DNA of 64,000 bases from Gnetum montanum (Eukaryota > Streptophyta > Gnetopsida > Gnetales > Gnetaceae). Below are positions 47,901-57,611 of the stretch, piece after piece (positions within the stretch are counted from its first letter, which is position 1; each line of letters opens with the position of its first letter). The DNA is taken from the NCBI GenBank assembly GCA_015680685.1, contig MNCI01013908.1:178101-242100 (forward strand), given 5' to 3'. The notes beneath the pieces were generated by a model. It was not told the DNA's origin. It ran no database searches and worked only from the letters and a program-made list of their open reading frames with translations. Position numbers and translations under genes: made by a program.

Positions 47901-50856
47901 AAGGAACTAAGGCTTCTTTTGAATGTTGTATATTTTTTAAGTGACAAAGTATGCCGTCTTTACAGAATCTTTAACTATATTTCACTCTTGTGCATTTTAC
48001 TTGGGCAAGGAACTAAGGCTTCTTTCGAATGCTTTATATTCTAAGGGACAGAGCATGCCATCTTCACTGAATCTCGAAACATATTTCTTAATTAAGATCT
48101 TATTTAAATGTATTGCACTTCAAAGGAGGTCATGCTTTTGCTCATCTACCAACCTTCGTGGGACCCCACTTAGCAGGATGAGCACTGTGGCTCCGGGTAT
48201 GACGATCCTTGTACTTTCAAGGAGAAGAATCTTTTGATGTTGACTCTATATACAGTTACCTTGTTATTAGCATAAAATATTTTTATTAAGATATCACTAT
48301 TGAAATGTACTCTTTATCATGGTTTGCATGTTGTTCTTTTTGGAAATCATTTTATATCATTGTACGTAAGTATATTACATGCGGTTTAAGGTTGAACTTA
48401 ACTGGCAATTCATTGTTTTATCAACAAATAAGTTGTGAGGTTGAGCAACGACCGGGGCTACATTGTATCTATGTTATACTTTGTGGGATACGAATACTTT
48501 GCATAGTTGGGTTAAACTAGCTGGCTGTGTATTCAAGTGTCATAGCGTCAGTTTATAATATCTTTGTTCTTCCGTTGGACGTGTTAATTACCACAACTAG
48601 ATAGGAAATATGAGCAATTATTGTCAATTTCTTAAATTTTAATGTGTCATGAGATGTGTAGGCTAAGATTTACTGAAATATTTGCATAGTTTTATATTTA
48701 CTGTAGAAGTAGTGTCTTGCAGATCAAAAGTTTTAATGAATTTCAGGACTGATTTTCAGTTAAATGATTCTTCCTTTTGGAAATTGTAAGATAGATTGTA
48801 CAATTTAATAACTTTTTTAATTAAGGTATTGTTTCTTATGGCATCTTCATCCTTTCCAGAAAGAAACTCTTGGTTTCTGAATTTTGTTTCTTTATCCAGA
48901 ATTATTCAAGTGATCTTATTTCTTCCAAATGCATGTGTCTAGTGTCTTAGTGTGTTGTGCATCACAGCACCTGTTTATTCAGACATCTTTTATTTTTAGA
49001 GGGATATGAAGCAGTAGATCCGGTAAATAAAGAGAAGAATGTTGTTGACGGAGAGCCTTCCAATATTCTATCAAGTCCTGGAGATGATGAAGATATTTTT
49101 GCAAATGATGATGTTGAAGAACAGAAACAAATCGGTGAGGTACCAGATCAAGACTATGTTTACGATCCATCTTCAGGGTAAATTTATATTCATTATTGGT
49201 ATTTATACTGCTACTAATTCATTAAATTTCTATGCATGCATGTTCAGTAATTTTGGAATAGTCATTTATGCTGGACTTAACATGAGGCTTTAACGTTGTT
49301 TTGAAAATTGCCATTAATAAATTGTGGGAGTAACAAGAATTATGGAATTCCAAAAATCTATCAGGGGATGGTAAACAATATGTATGGTACTGATGTTAAT
49401 TTGACATTGTTCACAATTGTGGTTACTTCTACTGGGCAGATAATTAGAAAATTGTCAATTATGAGCTCCGGGAAGGCATTATAATACATGGCTCAATATC
49501 TGCTAGAAGACAAATATCTGTTTGATAAATTTGGTTCAAAATAATAGATGCCAAGTTAATGGTAAACACTCGATCGTTAACGTTATTCTGTTGTGTCTCG
49601 ATTCCATGCTTTTATAAAATATTAGTCATTGTGATGAGCTCTAGCACTACTAAATGCTCCAGACTTACCAGCATTGATGAGTGATTACCAAATTATAATT
49701 TTTGCCAGACAACTGAAGAGAGTAGGCATCATTTATGGCTTACAAAGGCTGCTATATAGGTCAGTGCTTAGTCTCTTCGTTCATCGTGGTCTGATGACAT
49801 TAAAGCAATTGGTTCAGTCTGCAAGATCGTCAAATTGTTTTATTGAGTTGCGGATATGAATTATTATTTCAGTTGATCGAATCTCTCCTACGGATATTGA
49901 CGGGCCGCCCAAACATGAATTTTATGACAGTCACTTCAGTCATAATTTCAAATTTAGAACAAACTATTTAGGTTAAGTTTATTGAATATAAATTTCAAGC
50001 GATTCTAAATTATTCAAAATTAAATCCAAGTAAACATTACAAAAATGTTTGCACCTTCATTATCCATTGTTAACCAGGCTATATGCCATTTTGACTCTAG
50101 ATTTGTTATTTTTGTTTTGCTATCATGATATCTTGAGGTTTGTATCTTTTTGTGCTTTGTTATTCCTTAATCCACATGAAGTCCTCGTATCATGACCTAT
50201 ATGAAGTGTTTATCATTTATGGGATAGATTATTTTTTACTCTTACCCCATTTTATAGAGCAATCTATATGATGATGATGATTAGATCCTACACATGCTTT
50301 TATGGTACGTCTGACGCATGCTTTTATGGTTGCAGATATTATTACAGCAGTAAACATGGTTATTACTATGATCCAAATTCTGGGTTTTTTTGGAACGCAG
50401 TCTCTGGAAAATGGTAATATTTGCTACAAAATTTAACATGGTTTCTGTAAACATTTTAATAAATAAATATGACGATTTCCTCATTTTTATTGTTTCTCTA
50501 GCATTAAGTTAAACAAGGTCACAGTTTAGCCTGTGCCAGGCTTGTTCTATCCGTAGTCTTCTTACTTAATTTTGTTGTAAATGAAGACATACTGGGTTTT
50601 CCATCCATCCATCAATTTGTTACTAACACCAGTACAAAGAAGCATGACTGATGATTGATGATAGATTTTGACCAATCTAAATTCAGTGATTGTGAAACTA
50701 AAACTAGTCTACTCTTGTAGTAAATTGACAAACTATTCCGATAATTAAAAATACAAACAGACGAATGTTGTGCAGTATTAACTAATTTTATGGTTTATCT
50801 GCAGGTACAAATTTAACGAGGGATCTAATACATATGAAGAACTTAAGGATAGCTAA
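26173..50856 (+). CDS. CD2BP2/Lin1-like U5 snRNP protein with OCRE-like C-terminus (9 exons, 359 aa)
   Basis: Exons: 26173-26249, 27110-27353, 27566-27691, 27869-28024, 46326-46452, 47059-47100, 49000-49177, 50336-50413 and 50805-50856. The sum is 1,080 bases, with all phases consistent and no internal stop. Order: basic N-terminus (SSRRRKRQEAFQGF), basic/acidic KGKKQKQRPEDDDIFGDSE, FDSAGNYVEY, DAWLESVEAN, a conserved LQPGETVLKALRRLKG motif, a helix (FDQLTEDAMKLMENG), FEREAEGYEAVDP, an acidic stretch, and a Tyr-rich repeat of the OCRE type (YVYDPSSGYYYSSKHG, then YYYDPNSGFFW, then GKWYKFNE). CD2BP2/Lin1 proteins associate with the U5 snRNP during spliceosome assembly, in the nucleus. The typical GYF domain is not evident and the OCRE-like repeat occupies its place. 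The gene looks intact. A second copy of exon 1 lies at 26593-26669, and intron 4 begins with GC. Confidence 0.92.
28605..28905 (+). repeat. Dispersed repeat, copy A (pair with 45560-45860)
   Basis: Shares AAATTAGCACAA, AGAAATAAAAC, GGTTCTTTAC, GGTTCATTGAAC and GATAATGTTGGCATTGCTATCTATT-type words in the same order with a copy 17 kb downstream, in direct orientation. The class is not known. Confidence 0.7.
29270..29680 (+). repeat. Degenerate CATGAGTTGTGG-type repeat region
   Basis: The words ACCATGAG, GGTTGTGGT and GGTCATGG recur every 20-40 bases without a fixed period. Non-coding low-complexity sequence. Confidence 0.5.
29936..30020 (+). repeat. 40-bp tandem duplication
   Basis: Two copies of a unit containing ATGAAATTGTG.AAGTGG.TGTTAA (marker at 29942 and 29982), with a partial third copy (TTCAAACATGAA). 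Confidence 0.8.
30840..31000 (+). promoter_or_regulatory. Possible PPT and TATA of an older LTR
   Basis: A purine-rich AAGGGGGATGATG sequence at about 30840 is followed by TGATGACTATG and, 140 bases on, by CTATATATAAAGG (about 30986-30998). This resembles the 3' end of an LTR element: polypurine tract, LTR start TG, TATA box. The LTR would then be split by the insertion at 31204. No partner LTR was found, so this is tentative. Confidence 0.35.
31045..31203 (+). repeat. Minisatellite, units of 35-40 bp, left part
   Basis: Four imperfect units built on AATGAAT..GCAAGAACAATTCATCTTGCAAAACAAC. The array continues after the retroelement at 44851. Confidence 0.75.
31204..32084 (+). repeat. 5' LTR (881 bp) of the complete Athila-like element
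   Basis: Aligns end to end with 43955-44850. It starts TAATAAACC (the TG of the start is mutated to TA) and ends ACTCATCA. A TATA box, TATAAATA, lies at 31289-31296. Confidence 0.93.
31289..31296 (+). promoter_or_regulatory. TATA box in the 5' LTR
   Basis: TATAAATA about 85 bases from the LTR start. It is also present in the 3' LTR (CCCTATAAATACTGACAC near 44068). Confidence 0.75.
32086..32103 (+). other. Primer-binding site (tRNA-Asp type)
   Basis: TGGCACCGTTGCTGGGGG, one base after the LTR end. It is close to the TGGCGCCGTTGCCGGGGA site used by Athila/Tat elements, which is complementary to tRNA-Asp. Confidence 0.85.
32195..32256. repeat. (CA/CG)n microsatellite
   Basis: Alternating purine-pyrimidine run in the element leader, able to adopt Z-DNA. 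Confidence 0.95.
32857..34530 (+). pseudogene. Element 2 gag
   Basis: An early open part (32857-33099) includes RLYQPIEAQVRRDAAMETRH. It is followed by an Arg-, Glu- and Asp-rich stretch (DYDRERRGDHERHEYRRR) and EEPLLAIGSMNNIREAMCIPTRHVTDSCIKQLDNNNIP, homologous to element 1 gag. The core that follows is broken by frameshifts and stops. A Lys-rich helical part (34250-34468) ends in a zinc-knuckle remnant, GCKVC-YEHPKGCCPVM, near 34451-34500. Confidence 0.75.
34531..35180 (+). pseudogene. Element 2 gag-protease linker
   Basis: Gln-, Pro- and Tyr-rich broken coding sequence equivalent to 12.5-13.2 kb of element 1. No other gene is seen. Confidence 0.5.
35181..35730 (+). pseudogene. Element 2 protease
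   Basis: The active site reads KALLDSRLGVNLI, where the DSG triad has become DSR, which should abolish catalysis. It continues with LKKSNIWLELVDQSIIVPLGQVDNV and IIMRRAWLSIVDVKLAIRDLSLEIS. Two TAG/TGA-type stops flank the site. Confidence 0.8.
36050..36990 (+). pseudogene. Element 2 reverse transcriptase
   Basis: Recognisable parts: KKGGKWRVCIDFRLLNLETFKDNFPLPFVDQVLDTIVG, YYNFLDGYNGYNHI, MPFGLCNAPTTFQ and VFMDDF at about 36608-36630. Compared with element 1, ten codons are missing between TTFQ and the segment before VEVFMDD. The gap lies between CAA codons and keeps the frame. Stops occur, including a TAA after IAP near 36498. Confidence 0.9.
37040..37590 (+). pseudogene. Element 2 RNase H
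   Basis: Reads MIDASNYALGVVLTQ, then GAQLNYTTTDKEFMAVVY, KFRHYVLRYPIYVHTDHNAIRFLM, and EFDITMIDKKGIENLGANHLSKL. The last catalytic position, usually Asp before HLS, is Asn here (ANHLS). One TGA follows HCAS. Confidence 0.85.
37640..38460 (+). pseudogene. Element 2 integrase
   Basis: The zinc region (AHEVPCGGHYEGC near 37708) is followed by the core WGIDFMGPITPMSNGKSYI, CMLISDNGTHFIGATFKKLMQ and HPQANG-AEVTN. The first two Asp and the Glu of the DDE triad are visible, unlike in element 1, but TAA, TAG and TGA stops break the frame. The C-terminal part (WAYRSTWKLPIGYSPYELVYGK) is well preserved. Confidence 0.9.
38780..40840 (+). other. Non-coding region between pol and the extra ORF of element 2
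   Basis: About 2 kb without coding signal. It is T-rich at first. A poly-T run lies near 40258-40275, followed by GATGTCGTATCTACGATATTGTA at about 40312, a copy of the LTR-start motif, and a TATATATATGAATG TATA-like box near 40380. Confidence 0.55.
40836..43730 (+). pseudogene. Extra 3' ORF of element 2: plant transposon-protein domain plus coiled coil
   Basis: The N-terminal part (about 41206-41870, one frameshift near 41450) reads FGPFMEFAPESVKTQLQAF, YLGKVYQFWRNKQ, IEGVLVPYSVEAIVKALNI, NTNAKKLWLQRAY, ISTYAARGSAILVGKFNANIAHL and KLTLSFPCLVRKLCKQAGI. The layout of an FY..l / V+GV.V.fs / W / P..N.is..aA / G..in / L.FP.LI..LC motif series resembles the putative plant transposon protein domain found beside many plant retroelements. 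The C-terminal part (about 42660-43730) is Lys/Glu-rich and predicted coiled coil, with many stops. In Athila elements this position holds an env-like ORF, but no signal peptide or membrane segment is evident here. Confidence 0.6.
43943..43954 (+). other. Polypurine tract of the Athila-like element
   Basis: GTCGTGGGGGTA immediately precedes the TG of the 3' LTR at 43955. Confidence 0.7.
43955..44850 (+). repeat. 3' LTR (896 bp)
   Basis: Starts TGATAAACC and ends CACTTATCA. It is slightly longer than the 5' LTR, mainly because of extra ATCTATGATATC-type units near 43980-44015. Confidence 0.93.
44851..44975 (+). repeat. Minisatellite, right part
   Basis: Three further 38-40 bp units of the array interrupted at 31203, beginning with the duplicated ACAAC. 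Confidence 0.75.
44983..45072 (+). mobile_element. SINE-like 3' end, copy 1
   Basis: GATCTATCTCTTCATAGAGGTGAATGGCG, then GAACTCATGTAGC..ACCCCATTTTCTTGGGACAAGGCTAGGATGATG. It closely matches 47245-47338 and resembles the 3' ends of Au-type plant SINEs (GACCCCA..T..TGGGA.AAGGCT plus a short tandem tail). Confidence 0.55.
45560..45860 (+). repeat. Dispersed repeat, copy B
   Basis: Direct-repeat partner of 28605-28905. Confidence 0.7.
46698..46787 (+). repeat. 44-bp tandem duplication in intron 5
   Basis: GGAAAATAAATAATTATTG..ATAACTCATGTAGT occurs twice with a period of 44. Confidence 0.9.
47245..47338 (+). mobile_element. SINE-like 3' end, copy 2, with (GAT)n tail
   Basis: Second copy of the sequence at 44983, ending in GGGACAAGGCTATGATGATGATGATG. 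It lies in intron 6. The 5' tRNA-like part is not visible. Confidence 0.55.
47874..48085 (+). repeat. 106-bp tandem duplication in intron 6
   Basis: CTTGTGCATTT.A.TTGGGCAAGGAACTAAGGCTTCTTT recurs at 47881 and 47987. A 22-bp duplication (CCATATCAGGAATCTTATCAC) lies just upstream, at about 47799-47840. Confidence 0.85.
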
Positions 50857-53640
50857 TTGTAAAATATGCAGGGTAATTTTGAAGTTTAGCTGTATAAAGA
50901 ACGAATGATTGGGTTCTCTTTTCTTCTTTAATCCACTTATAATTATTTACCGTTGTACCCTACAGTAATATGCACACTAACAATTTCACCATTAGGTAGT
51001 ACGTGTTCTTTCATGAATGTGTCTTAATAACAATCCTCCCATGGATGACGGTTGTTATACCCATCATGTAACTCAAAACACCACTTAAACAGGAACTGCT
51101 AACAAAAGTACGGTAGCACAAAGTTTCCGTTATCAAAATTGTTGCCACGTTTATTTTACATCATAATAGCTCAGACTGCACTATGAAAAAATCTTTTTAA
51201 TCTCAATATTTGTTTTAAGCATCTTTCGTTGATCTTCCAGTTCGGAAGAAATTTCTGGTTATACCTCAATGAACATTGCTTTTTTTTTGCCCTTATTTTT
51301 TAAAAAGAAGTCGAATATTGTTTTCATGATAGAAATTTTATATCGTTGAAAGTGCATTGGCATAGATGCGTATTTTTTATAGATGCATAACTGTGACTAA
51401 AGGTCGCCCTTAAAAAGCTTTTAACTTCAGCTGTTTTATTTTCCAATGTTAGCATCCATCTTAAATGATTATCCTTTTGTTGCCACAAAGGCTAGGGTGA
51501 TGATGTTAGTACCTATCTATTGTCAGGTAGATTGATTTGGATAGTTGTAATACCTGGTTGTTTGGACTGGGTTTGGATACCTGATTGAATGCTAAAAAAT
51601 GTGGATTGATAAAGGATTTAAGATCAACGTCAGCTATGATTGTTTGGATAAGTATGACATTGCCAAGTTCCATATCATTTAAGAATATAAATAGACTTAT
51701 ATTATAATTGTGTGTTAAGTTTGGCTTAGAATTTATATGCTTTATATGAGGAAAGTAGGATGGATGTGAATGATTTGGGTTAGAGTGGTACTAATTAGCT
51801 GAATCATGATTAATTGTATAAGCATATTGCTGACATGTTGGGTTATCGTCAATCTAATAAGATTGATGTGACTTACGGACCAGATGGATAAATTGTATAG
51901 GTAAGAATTAATAAATTATTCGAAATCCAATAATAATCCGATGTATCCGAGAGTAAATTTTAACTTATAAAATTGAAATTAAATTAAATGGGTATATTTT
52001 AAAAGCATTTAATAGTATTATTTTTAAGATACATCATCATTTATATTTTAAAAGTGGCATTTTACTCAATAATTAAGCATGAGTTTTTAAATGGTGATGT
52101 AATGATAATTTATATAGAAAATTGTGGTGATTTTAAAATCTGTCAACTAGAATTTTTATCTTTTATTTTGTGAGTATATATATATATATATACACACACA
52201 TATATATGAGAAAGTCTCAAAAAGTGAAGATTATATTAAAAATGAGAGTACAAAATTTGATCACAAGGATCCATGCAAAATGTGGAACCCAAAGGGCCCA
52301 ACACAAAATTGATCTTGTTCTTCTGGCATTACAAAATGATATTGTTGGCACCTATGGTAGATGTGATAGCCAAAGAACACAACATAGACATCAATTGAGC
52401 ATGGATGGGAAACAATGGACCATGAACATCCAAGTTAGCATGCATTGAAAACAATGGATTGAAAGCCACGAAAACTAGAGTAGCTACACATAAAGAGTAT
52501 GGTAGATTAGGCTTAATGAATTTTTATTAGCATGGTATGCCTTATATGTCATGTGGTTGGTAAGTAGGGAAGGGATAAACTTGAAATAAATTGACTATAC
52601 ATACACCTCAAGACATATAACCAATATGATATATTCAAAAAACTATATAGCAATATAATAAGAAACTAGCATTTGGAATGATGGTAAGGTGCAAGGAAAA
52701 ATAAAGGTGAATCATCATCAAGAACTAAAGTAGCTACATGGTAAGAGTAGTAGGATCACGATTGAGAGAAAGGTAAAGGGTCGCTTTTACTAACGACAAA
52801 GTGATCCAAGTGAACATTGTTCAAAGATTAATAGTTTAAAGCTCTTCAACATTGTCTAGAGATTAATAGGTTAGAGCTCTTCAACATTGTTCATAGGTTA
52901 ACATATCATAGGGGTGATATGTATATTTTTATTTTATCAATTAATACTTCTATTACATACACGTTATTGTATGTCATGTTTGAGTAGAAGGGTTCATTTA
53001 CATCTTTATCATGAAGGCTAGCAAGGGATAAAATGGAGGCTAAGTTTTTAAAATAAAATTTTAAAAATTGAAAGAATGATGCTATTGGGTCCAATAACAT
53101 GTTGCTTTTGGATGGCCAAATAACAAGTTTGATTTCAAGGAATCATGTTGATACACAATGCCAAACATTGGTTCAAAAATTATAGTGAGAGGTACATGGA
53201 CATACAGTCAAACTGTTTATTGAAAAAACAATGAAGTACAGGATGTTTTTGGGATAAAATGCCATGATGATGTTTGGCCCTTGAATTTGATTCCAATGGA
53301 TTTGGATTTAATCAAAGTTTCTGATAGATTTAGTGGAAATGAAGTGAGGTTTTTAGCAACCAAGAGAAGCATGGGCCATTTAATAGATGGTTAGCTAATA
53401 TAGCCTTGCATCAAAGGTATTTGGTTGCACCCTCTGAAAAAAAAGGGAGTTTTGGAAGAAACAAATCAAGATGGATAAAAGTAAAATAAGTTATAGAGAA
53501 TGTGATCTATAAAATAGGACTTAACATGCTTGTTTTATTTTTTATTTTTAAATCGTGGTTCTGTTAGTAGATGGTTAAGATTCCAGTAATATCTTTATCG
53601 TTTAATTTTTTTTAAAAAATATGATTTCTTTCAACTTGGA
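50857..53640. other. 3' flank and intergenic, no gene seen
   Basis: The 3' UTR of the CD2BP2-type gene is somewhere in the first few hundred bases, with no clear polyadenylation signal. A TA/CA microsatellite lies at 52175-52208. A 35-bp repeat (AACATTGT...GATTAATAG.TTA.AGCTCTTC) occurs three times at 52813-52905. Nothing coding is supported. Confidence 0.5.
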
Positions 53641-53649
53641 AGGGAGTTG

Positions 53650-54800
53650 AAGGAGCCATTTATGCTACCCTCTTCCTGCACAGAGCAGGTAGGGGTCTCG
53701 TCTGATCACTTTCTGTTTCATCAACCCATCGTTGATTCTTTGCTGGATCAAGATTTAGCTCTGGTATCAAAGACGTCAATGAGAAAGTGGCAGGCAGACA
53801 ATGTACTATTTTTGGTGTGTGTGGGGTTCACATCGACTGCTGGCAGAGCTTCCCTCTTTATCTGAAGCAGCTGTGCCTGCTCTGTTTCCAGTTGCTCATG
53901 ATTTGGAAGGGAAGATGTGCAAAAAACTTCAACAACAGCAGCACCAAAGAAAGCTGGCAGAGAGAACCCTCTTATCTTAACCTTATCTGAAGCAGCTGCT
54001 GTTCCTGCACCGTTTCAGGTTCCTCATGATGATGAGGAAGATGCTGCTGCTGCTGCCGCAACAACAGCATCGCCATAAAAGCCAAATTGAGAAGAAGCAT
54101 CACAAGATGGATGCCACATGCCACTGCACTGCACCATTCCTCTGTTGTTGTTGCAGTACTGTAATGGTACAGTCAATGGAAATGTCAACCCTCAACTACC
54201 GGCTTTCCCTTTCCCATGCTCACAATCACAAAACACAGCAACACTGGGCTCAGCAATGGAGGATGAGTAGTAGTAGCAGGCCTCATCATCAATGAGTGTT
54301 GCAGGAGGTGGCATTGGTGGTGGGCCCATGAATGATGAATTGGCAATGGTAGTGGTGGTCTTGTTATTGGGTCAAATCTTACTACAAATGGTCCACCTGG
54401 ATCAGACCTACCACTGGCTGTCTAAAAAAGTAACAGTAGCAGCTTACCCTGAAATTATGACCACTGTAGAGAAGGCATGGCAGACCCTGAAATGGTGACT
54501 GTGGAGGAGTCTCAGACAGTGATATTATCTTACTTGTGGAGGAAGATAACAAGTTGAGGAGGGACACATATTCACTTCATTTTGCTGTTGAGCAGCAGCA
54601 GGTCATCATCACTTCTACGGGCGGCAGGAGGAGGAGGAGGAGGAGGAGCAAGAGCACAGTTATAGTGTACTGGGGTGTTGGGCAAGGGAGGCACAGAGTT
54701 TTCCATTGTTGGTGCATGCATGCATACATGCAGCCCATGCTTGAACATGATGGTCTTCCTTCTCAAATCTACTCTACTCTATTCATTTCCCTATTGATCA
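53650..54800 (+). other. Degenerate low-complexity region, possible gene remnant
   Basis: Locally GC-rich compared with its surroundings. A frame gives SEAAVPALFPVAHDLEGKM, then a second related copy SEAAAVPAPFQVPHDDEED followed by poly-Ala; the two copies are 125 bases apart (53861 and 53986). After stops, PQLPAFPFPCSQSQNTATLG follows. A GGA microsatellite is at 54625-54650. The composition would suit the tail of a transcription factor, but no DNA-binding domain is recognised and stops are frequent. Confidence 0.3.
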
Positions 54801-55977
54801 TTCTTTTTAACCAGGGCCTTCCTCACTGGCTTTGGATTCTGTAATGACTATAATATCAAACAAGTGAACTTTTTTTGATCAACACACGTCCTCGGGGAGG
54901 ACTTTTAATTGTATGTTTTATTATGTTGTTCTTAGCCCATCTGATTCAATGGTTTTACTTACATTTAGTGCAGCATGGGAAAGGAAATTTTTGATATTTC
55001 AAGAAAATGTAGCCCAATTATTCTCATCATTACAGTTGCCCTTATTTTCAGTGCGTAATTGGCTTCTCATTATCCCTATAACATGGGAACAACATGGCCT
55101 GATTCGTGGGCTAATTTGAGAAGGCAGACGGATTAGATTGACAACAGTGTGTTTACTATTCTTAGGTGCAGTTACTTGAAAAGAGGTTCATCTCTCAACC
55201 TTTTTGGAACTTGCTTCATGTTATGAGCATTGAGCCTCATTAATGACTATTTTTGGTGCTAACAGAATCAGTTAAACTTCATTCACTCATTCTCAGCTTA
55301 AGAATTAGTTCTCTTTTTATCAGAAGAACTCAAGACTCATGGTGGCCGGGTGCACTCCTATGTCCCCTATGGCCGGAGATATAAATGCATGTCAAATTTC
55401 ATATAGACATGGAAAGCAATTGCACATGTGTTCTACTTATACTTATATTAATTGAGGAGGTATTCATAATTGGTTTAAGCTGTATAATTTTACTTAATTC
55501 AGGAAATTAAATCAAGGTAATTTTGGTAATTTCAAGTAGATTTAGCTTGACTATGCAGTCGTAAAATTTCAAAGTAAGCCTTTTAAAAAAATTATGTTAA
55601 TATTGTAAATAAATATTTTGTATTATGATAACTCCTACAAGGAAATATGCCTTTTATTACTATGGATGTCTTTACCTGTCTATAAAATTTGTGTATTACA
55701 AGTGATAAATATGCCCTAAAGTCAAGTACGACTTACATTTTAACAATGCACTGAACTCAAATTTAGCATTTTCAGATCATAATTTTCACCAAGTTAGAAG
55801 GTTAAGTTACAAGCTTTTAAAATGTAAAAACTAGTCCTCAAACATGATTTTTTAGTTTTAGGTAGCTAAAGCAATATCTCATCTTTAACCAGGATTATGC
55901 AAGTAAGAGGTTGCCAATTTGAACCACATTTTAGACATCTTTTATGCTAAATTCTACTAAAGTATTCTGTGTTGGAG

Positions 55978-56142
55978 GGACCACCACTTGGAGTAATGGT
56001 AAGGTGTTTGTTTGTCAAGTTGGGAAACCTAGGTTTGGCCTTGGGCAGAGATACTTGAAATAGGTTAGGCTTTCACTCATCCACCACCCTCTCAGCCCTA
56101 TGCCTATAGGATCAATAGCAAATGTCTGGGTGATGATCCTAT
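55978..56142 (+). mobile_element. Possible tRNA-derived SINE
   Basis: CACTTGGAGTAATGGTAAGGTG resembles the A box and flank of plant Au-type SINEs, and ACCTAGGTTTGGCC about 40 bases later resembles a B box (GGTTCGANTCC). The tail contains TCAGCCCTATGCC and GATGATCC. Similarity is by eye only. Confidence 0.4.
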
Positions 56143-56971
56143 TAAAATACTGTGTTGACTATATATCTTAGATACATATAGTCAAATAAGTTTATGTTTC
56201 TATGCTTCTCTTCATATTTTGGAGATAAAAATAATTAAAATATGTTACAGCGGTAAAACAGAAATTCATAAATAGAATTTTTAGTATTTATAAGACCTAG
56301 ATTCGGTTCTGATTTCAACTACAACTATCATCAGCGTGGCCTATGCAAGGAAGGCTGGACGAAGATGCAATCCTCCGTTGCGGAATTTAACATAATTAAA
56401 TAAAGGAATGTGTAAAAGATTTTCAACAATGGACATTCCCTTCATATGATGTTTCGCCGATTTAAGACCATCATCAAATAAACGGTTGAGCTACTATATC
56501 GTTGTCATTGATAAGTTTATGAATTATATTATTGCTGTATCTTCTTTGTTTCAAAGCTAAAATCGTCTCATCACTCAATACAATTTCTCTGATATTGTTC
56601 TTTTAAAATCTTTTTTAAGGCGGGTAAAAAATACTTTGCAGATTGGGCTTTTTGACGCGGAGGAATTCAGAAAGTATCCCTTTTCTGAATGATGTCTAAT
56701 GTACTGCAAGATGGCACAGAAAAAATACATGATGCTCCGATATTTTGTCAAGCTATAAATATGGCATTGATAATCACTTCATCAGCAATCATGAGAACCC
56801 TGTTGTGAAATAAGTTTTGTGCCAAGAACCATAATTCCATATCTATGATGTGCATGTTAATGCTACAAATGAATATTCACTTTCAGAGCAAGAATCTAGC
56901 TACAGGAAGATTCTGGCCATGCATATATATGTACAGACCGTGCAACAGTTTTCACAACCCTATCAAGAAGC

Positions 56972-57562
56972 CTACTGCTCTTCAAAATCTAAATCCAGAG
57001 GTACCCAAATATCTTCACAGACGAATTCCTGCATGGTTTCAAACCCAGGAGCAGGAAAGAGAGCCCCAGTCTCAGCTCCATAAGAATCAACATTAATGTC
57101 ATACTCAGCCTCACAAAAATCAATATTAATATCATATTCCAATTCATCAGAGTTTGAGGAACATGAGAGAAGTGAGGAGGTGGTGGACATGAAGGCTGCA
57201 GAGTCACTGTGTCCAAGGCAGCCATTAATGGAGGCACAACAATCTTCTGATGATGATGCAGTTGCAGATGCACATGGAGTTTTGGCAGAAACACATGTTT
57301 CCATTTCCATTTCCAGGCTCTTCATCATGCTCCTCACAGCCTCCTCACTCCCCACAAAGAGATTCTCATCTAAATCTGCATCTGCATCCACCGTCTCCTC
57401 CAACATCCTCAACAAATCCTTATTCTCATTCTTGAATCCAAACCCAGAGCCAGAACCAGAACCAGGATTACAGGAGCAACTCTCAAAGCTAGAGCAAGTA
57501 GAACATAAGAAACAAGAAAAAGAAGATGGAAATGAAGCAGCAGAAGTTGTTTGTAACTCCAT
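56972..57562 (-). CDS. Hypothetical acidic, Cys/Ser-rich protein (196 aa)
   Basis: Single open frame starting MELQTTSAASF. The ATG at 57562 was chosen because the residues upstream of it are hydrophobic low complexity. Residues about 55-95 contain KNENKDLLRMLEETVD and a helix, ENLFVGSEEAVRSMMKSLEM, which look like a real conserved segment. The rest is Ser- and Cys-rich, with an acidic Asp/Tyr C-terminus (DIWVPLDLDFEEQ). No domain is recognised. The overlapping plus-strand frame (57096-57611) has poorer composition and is probably its shadow. A small plant nuclear or regulatory protein is possible, but this is not established. Confidence 0.5.
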   Translation of the reverse strand: MELQTTSAASFPSSFSCFLCSTCSSFESCSCNPGSGSGSGFGFKNENKDLLRMLEETVDADADLDENLFVGSEEAVRSMMKSLEMEMETCVSAKTPCASATASSSEDCCASINGCLGHSDSAAFMSTTSSLLSCSSNSDELEYDINIDFCEAEYDINVDSYGAETGALFPAPGFETMQEFVCEDIWVPLDLDFEEQ

Positions 57563-57611
57563 AGCTATTTGCAGCAGAAGCAGAACCCCCAACGACAACA
57601 ACAACAGATGA

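Noticed and set aside
54536-54844. ORF with a poly-Arg run
   Set aside because: The run comes from a GGA microsatellite and the rest has no protein-like features.
57096-57611. Plus-strand 171-codon ORF with a Pro-Glu repeat
   Set aside because: It overlaps the minus-strand frame, which has the more protein-like composition. The PEPEPEP run is the antisense of a Gly-Ser repeat.
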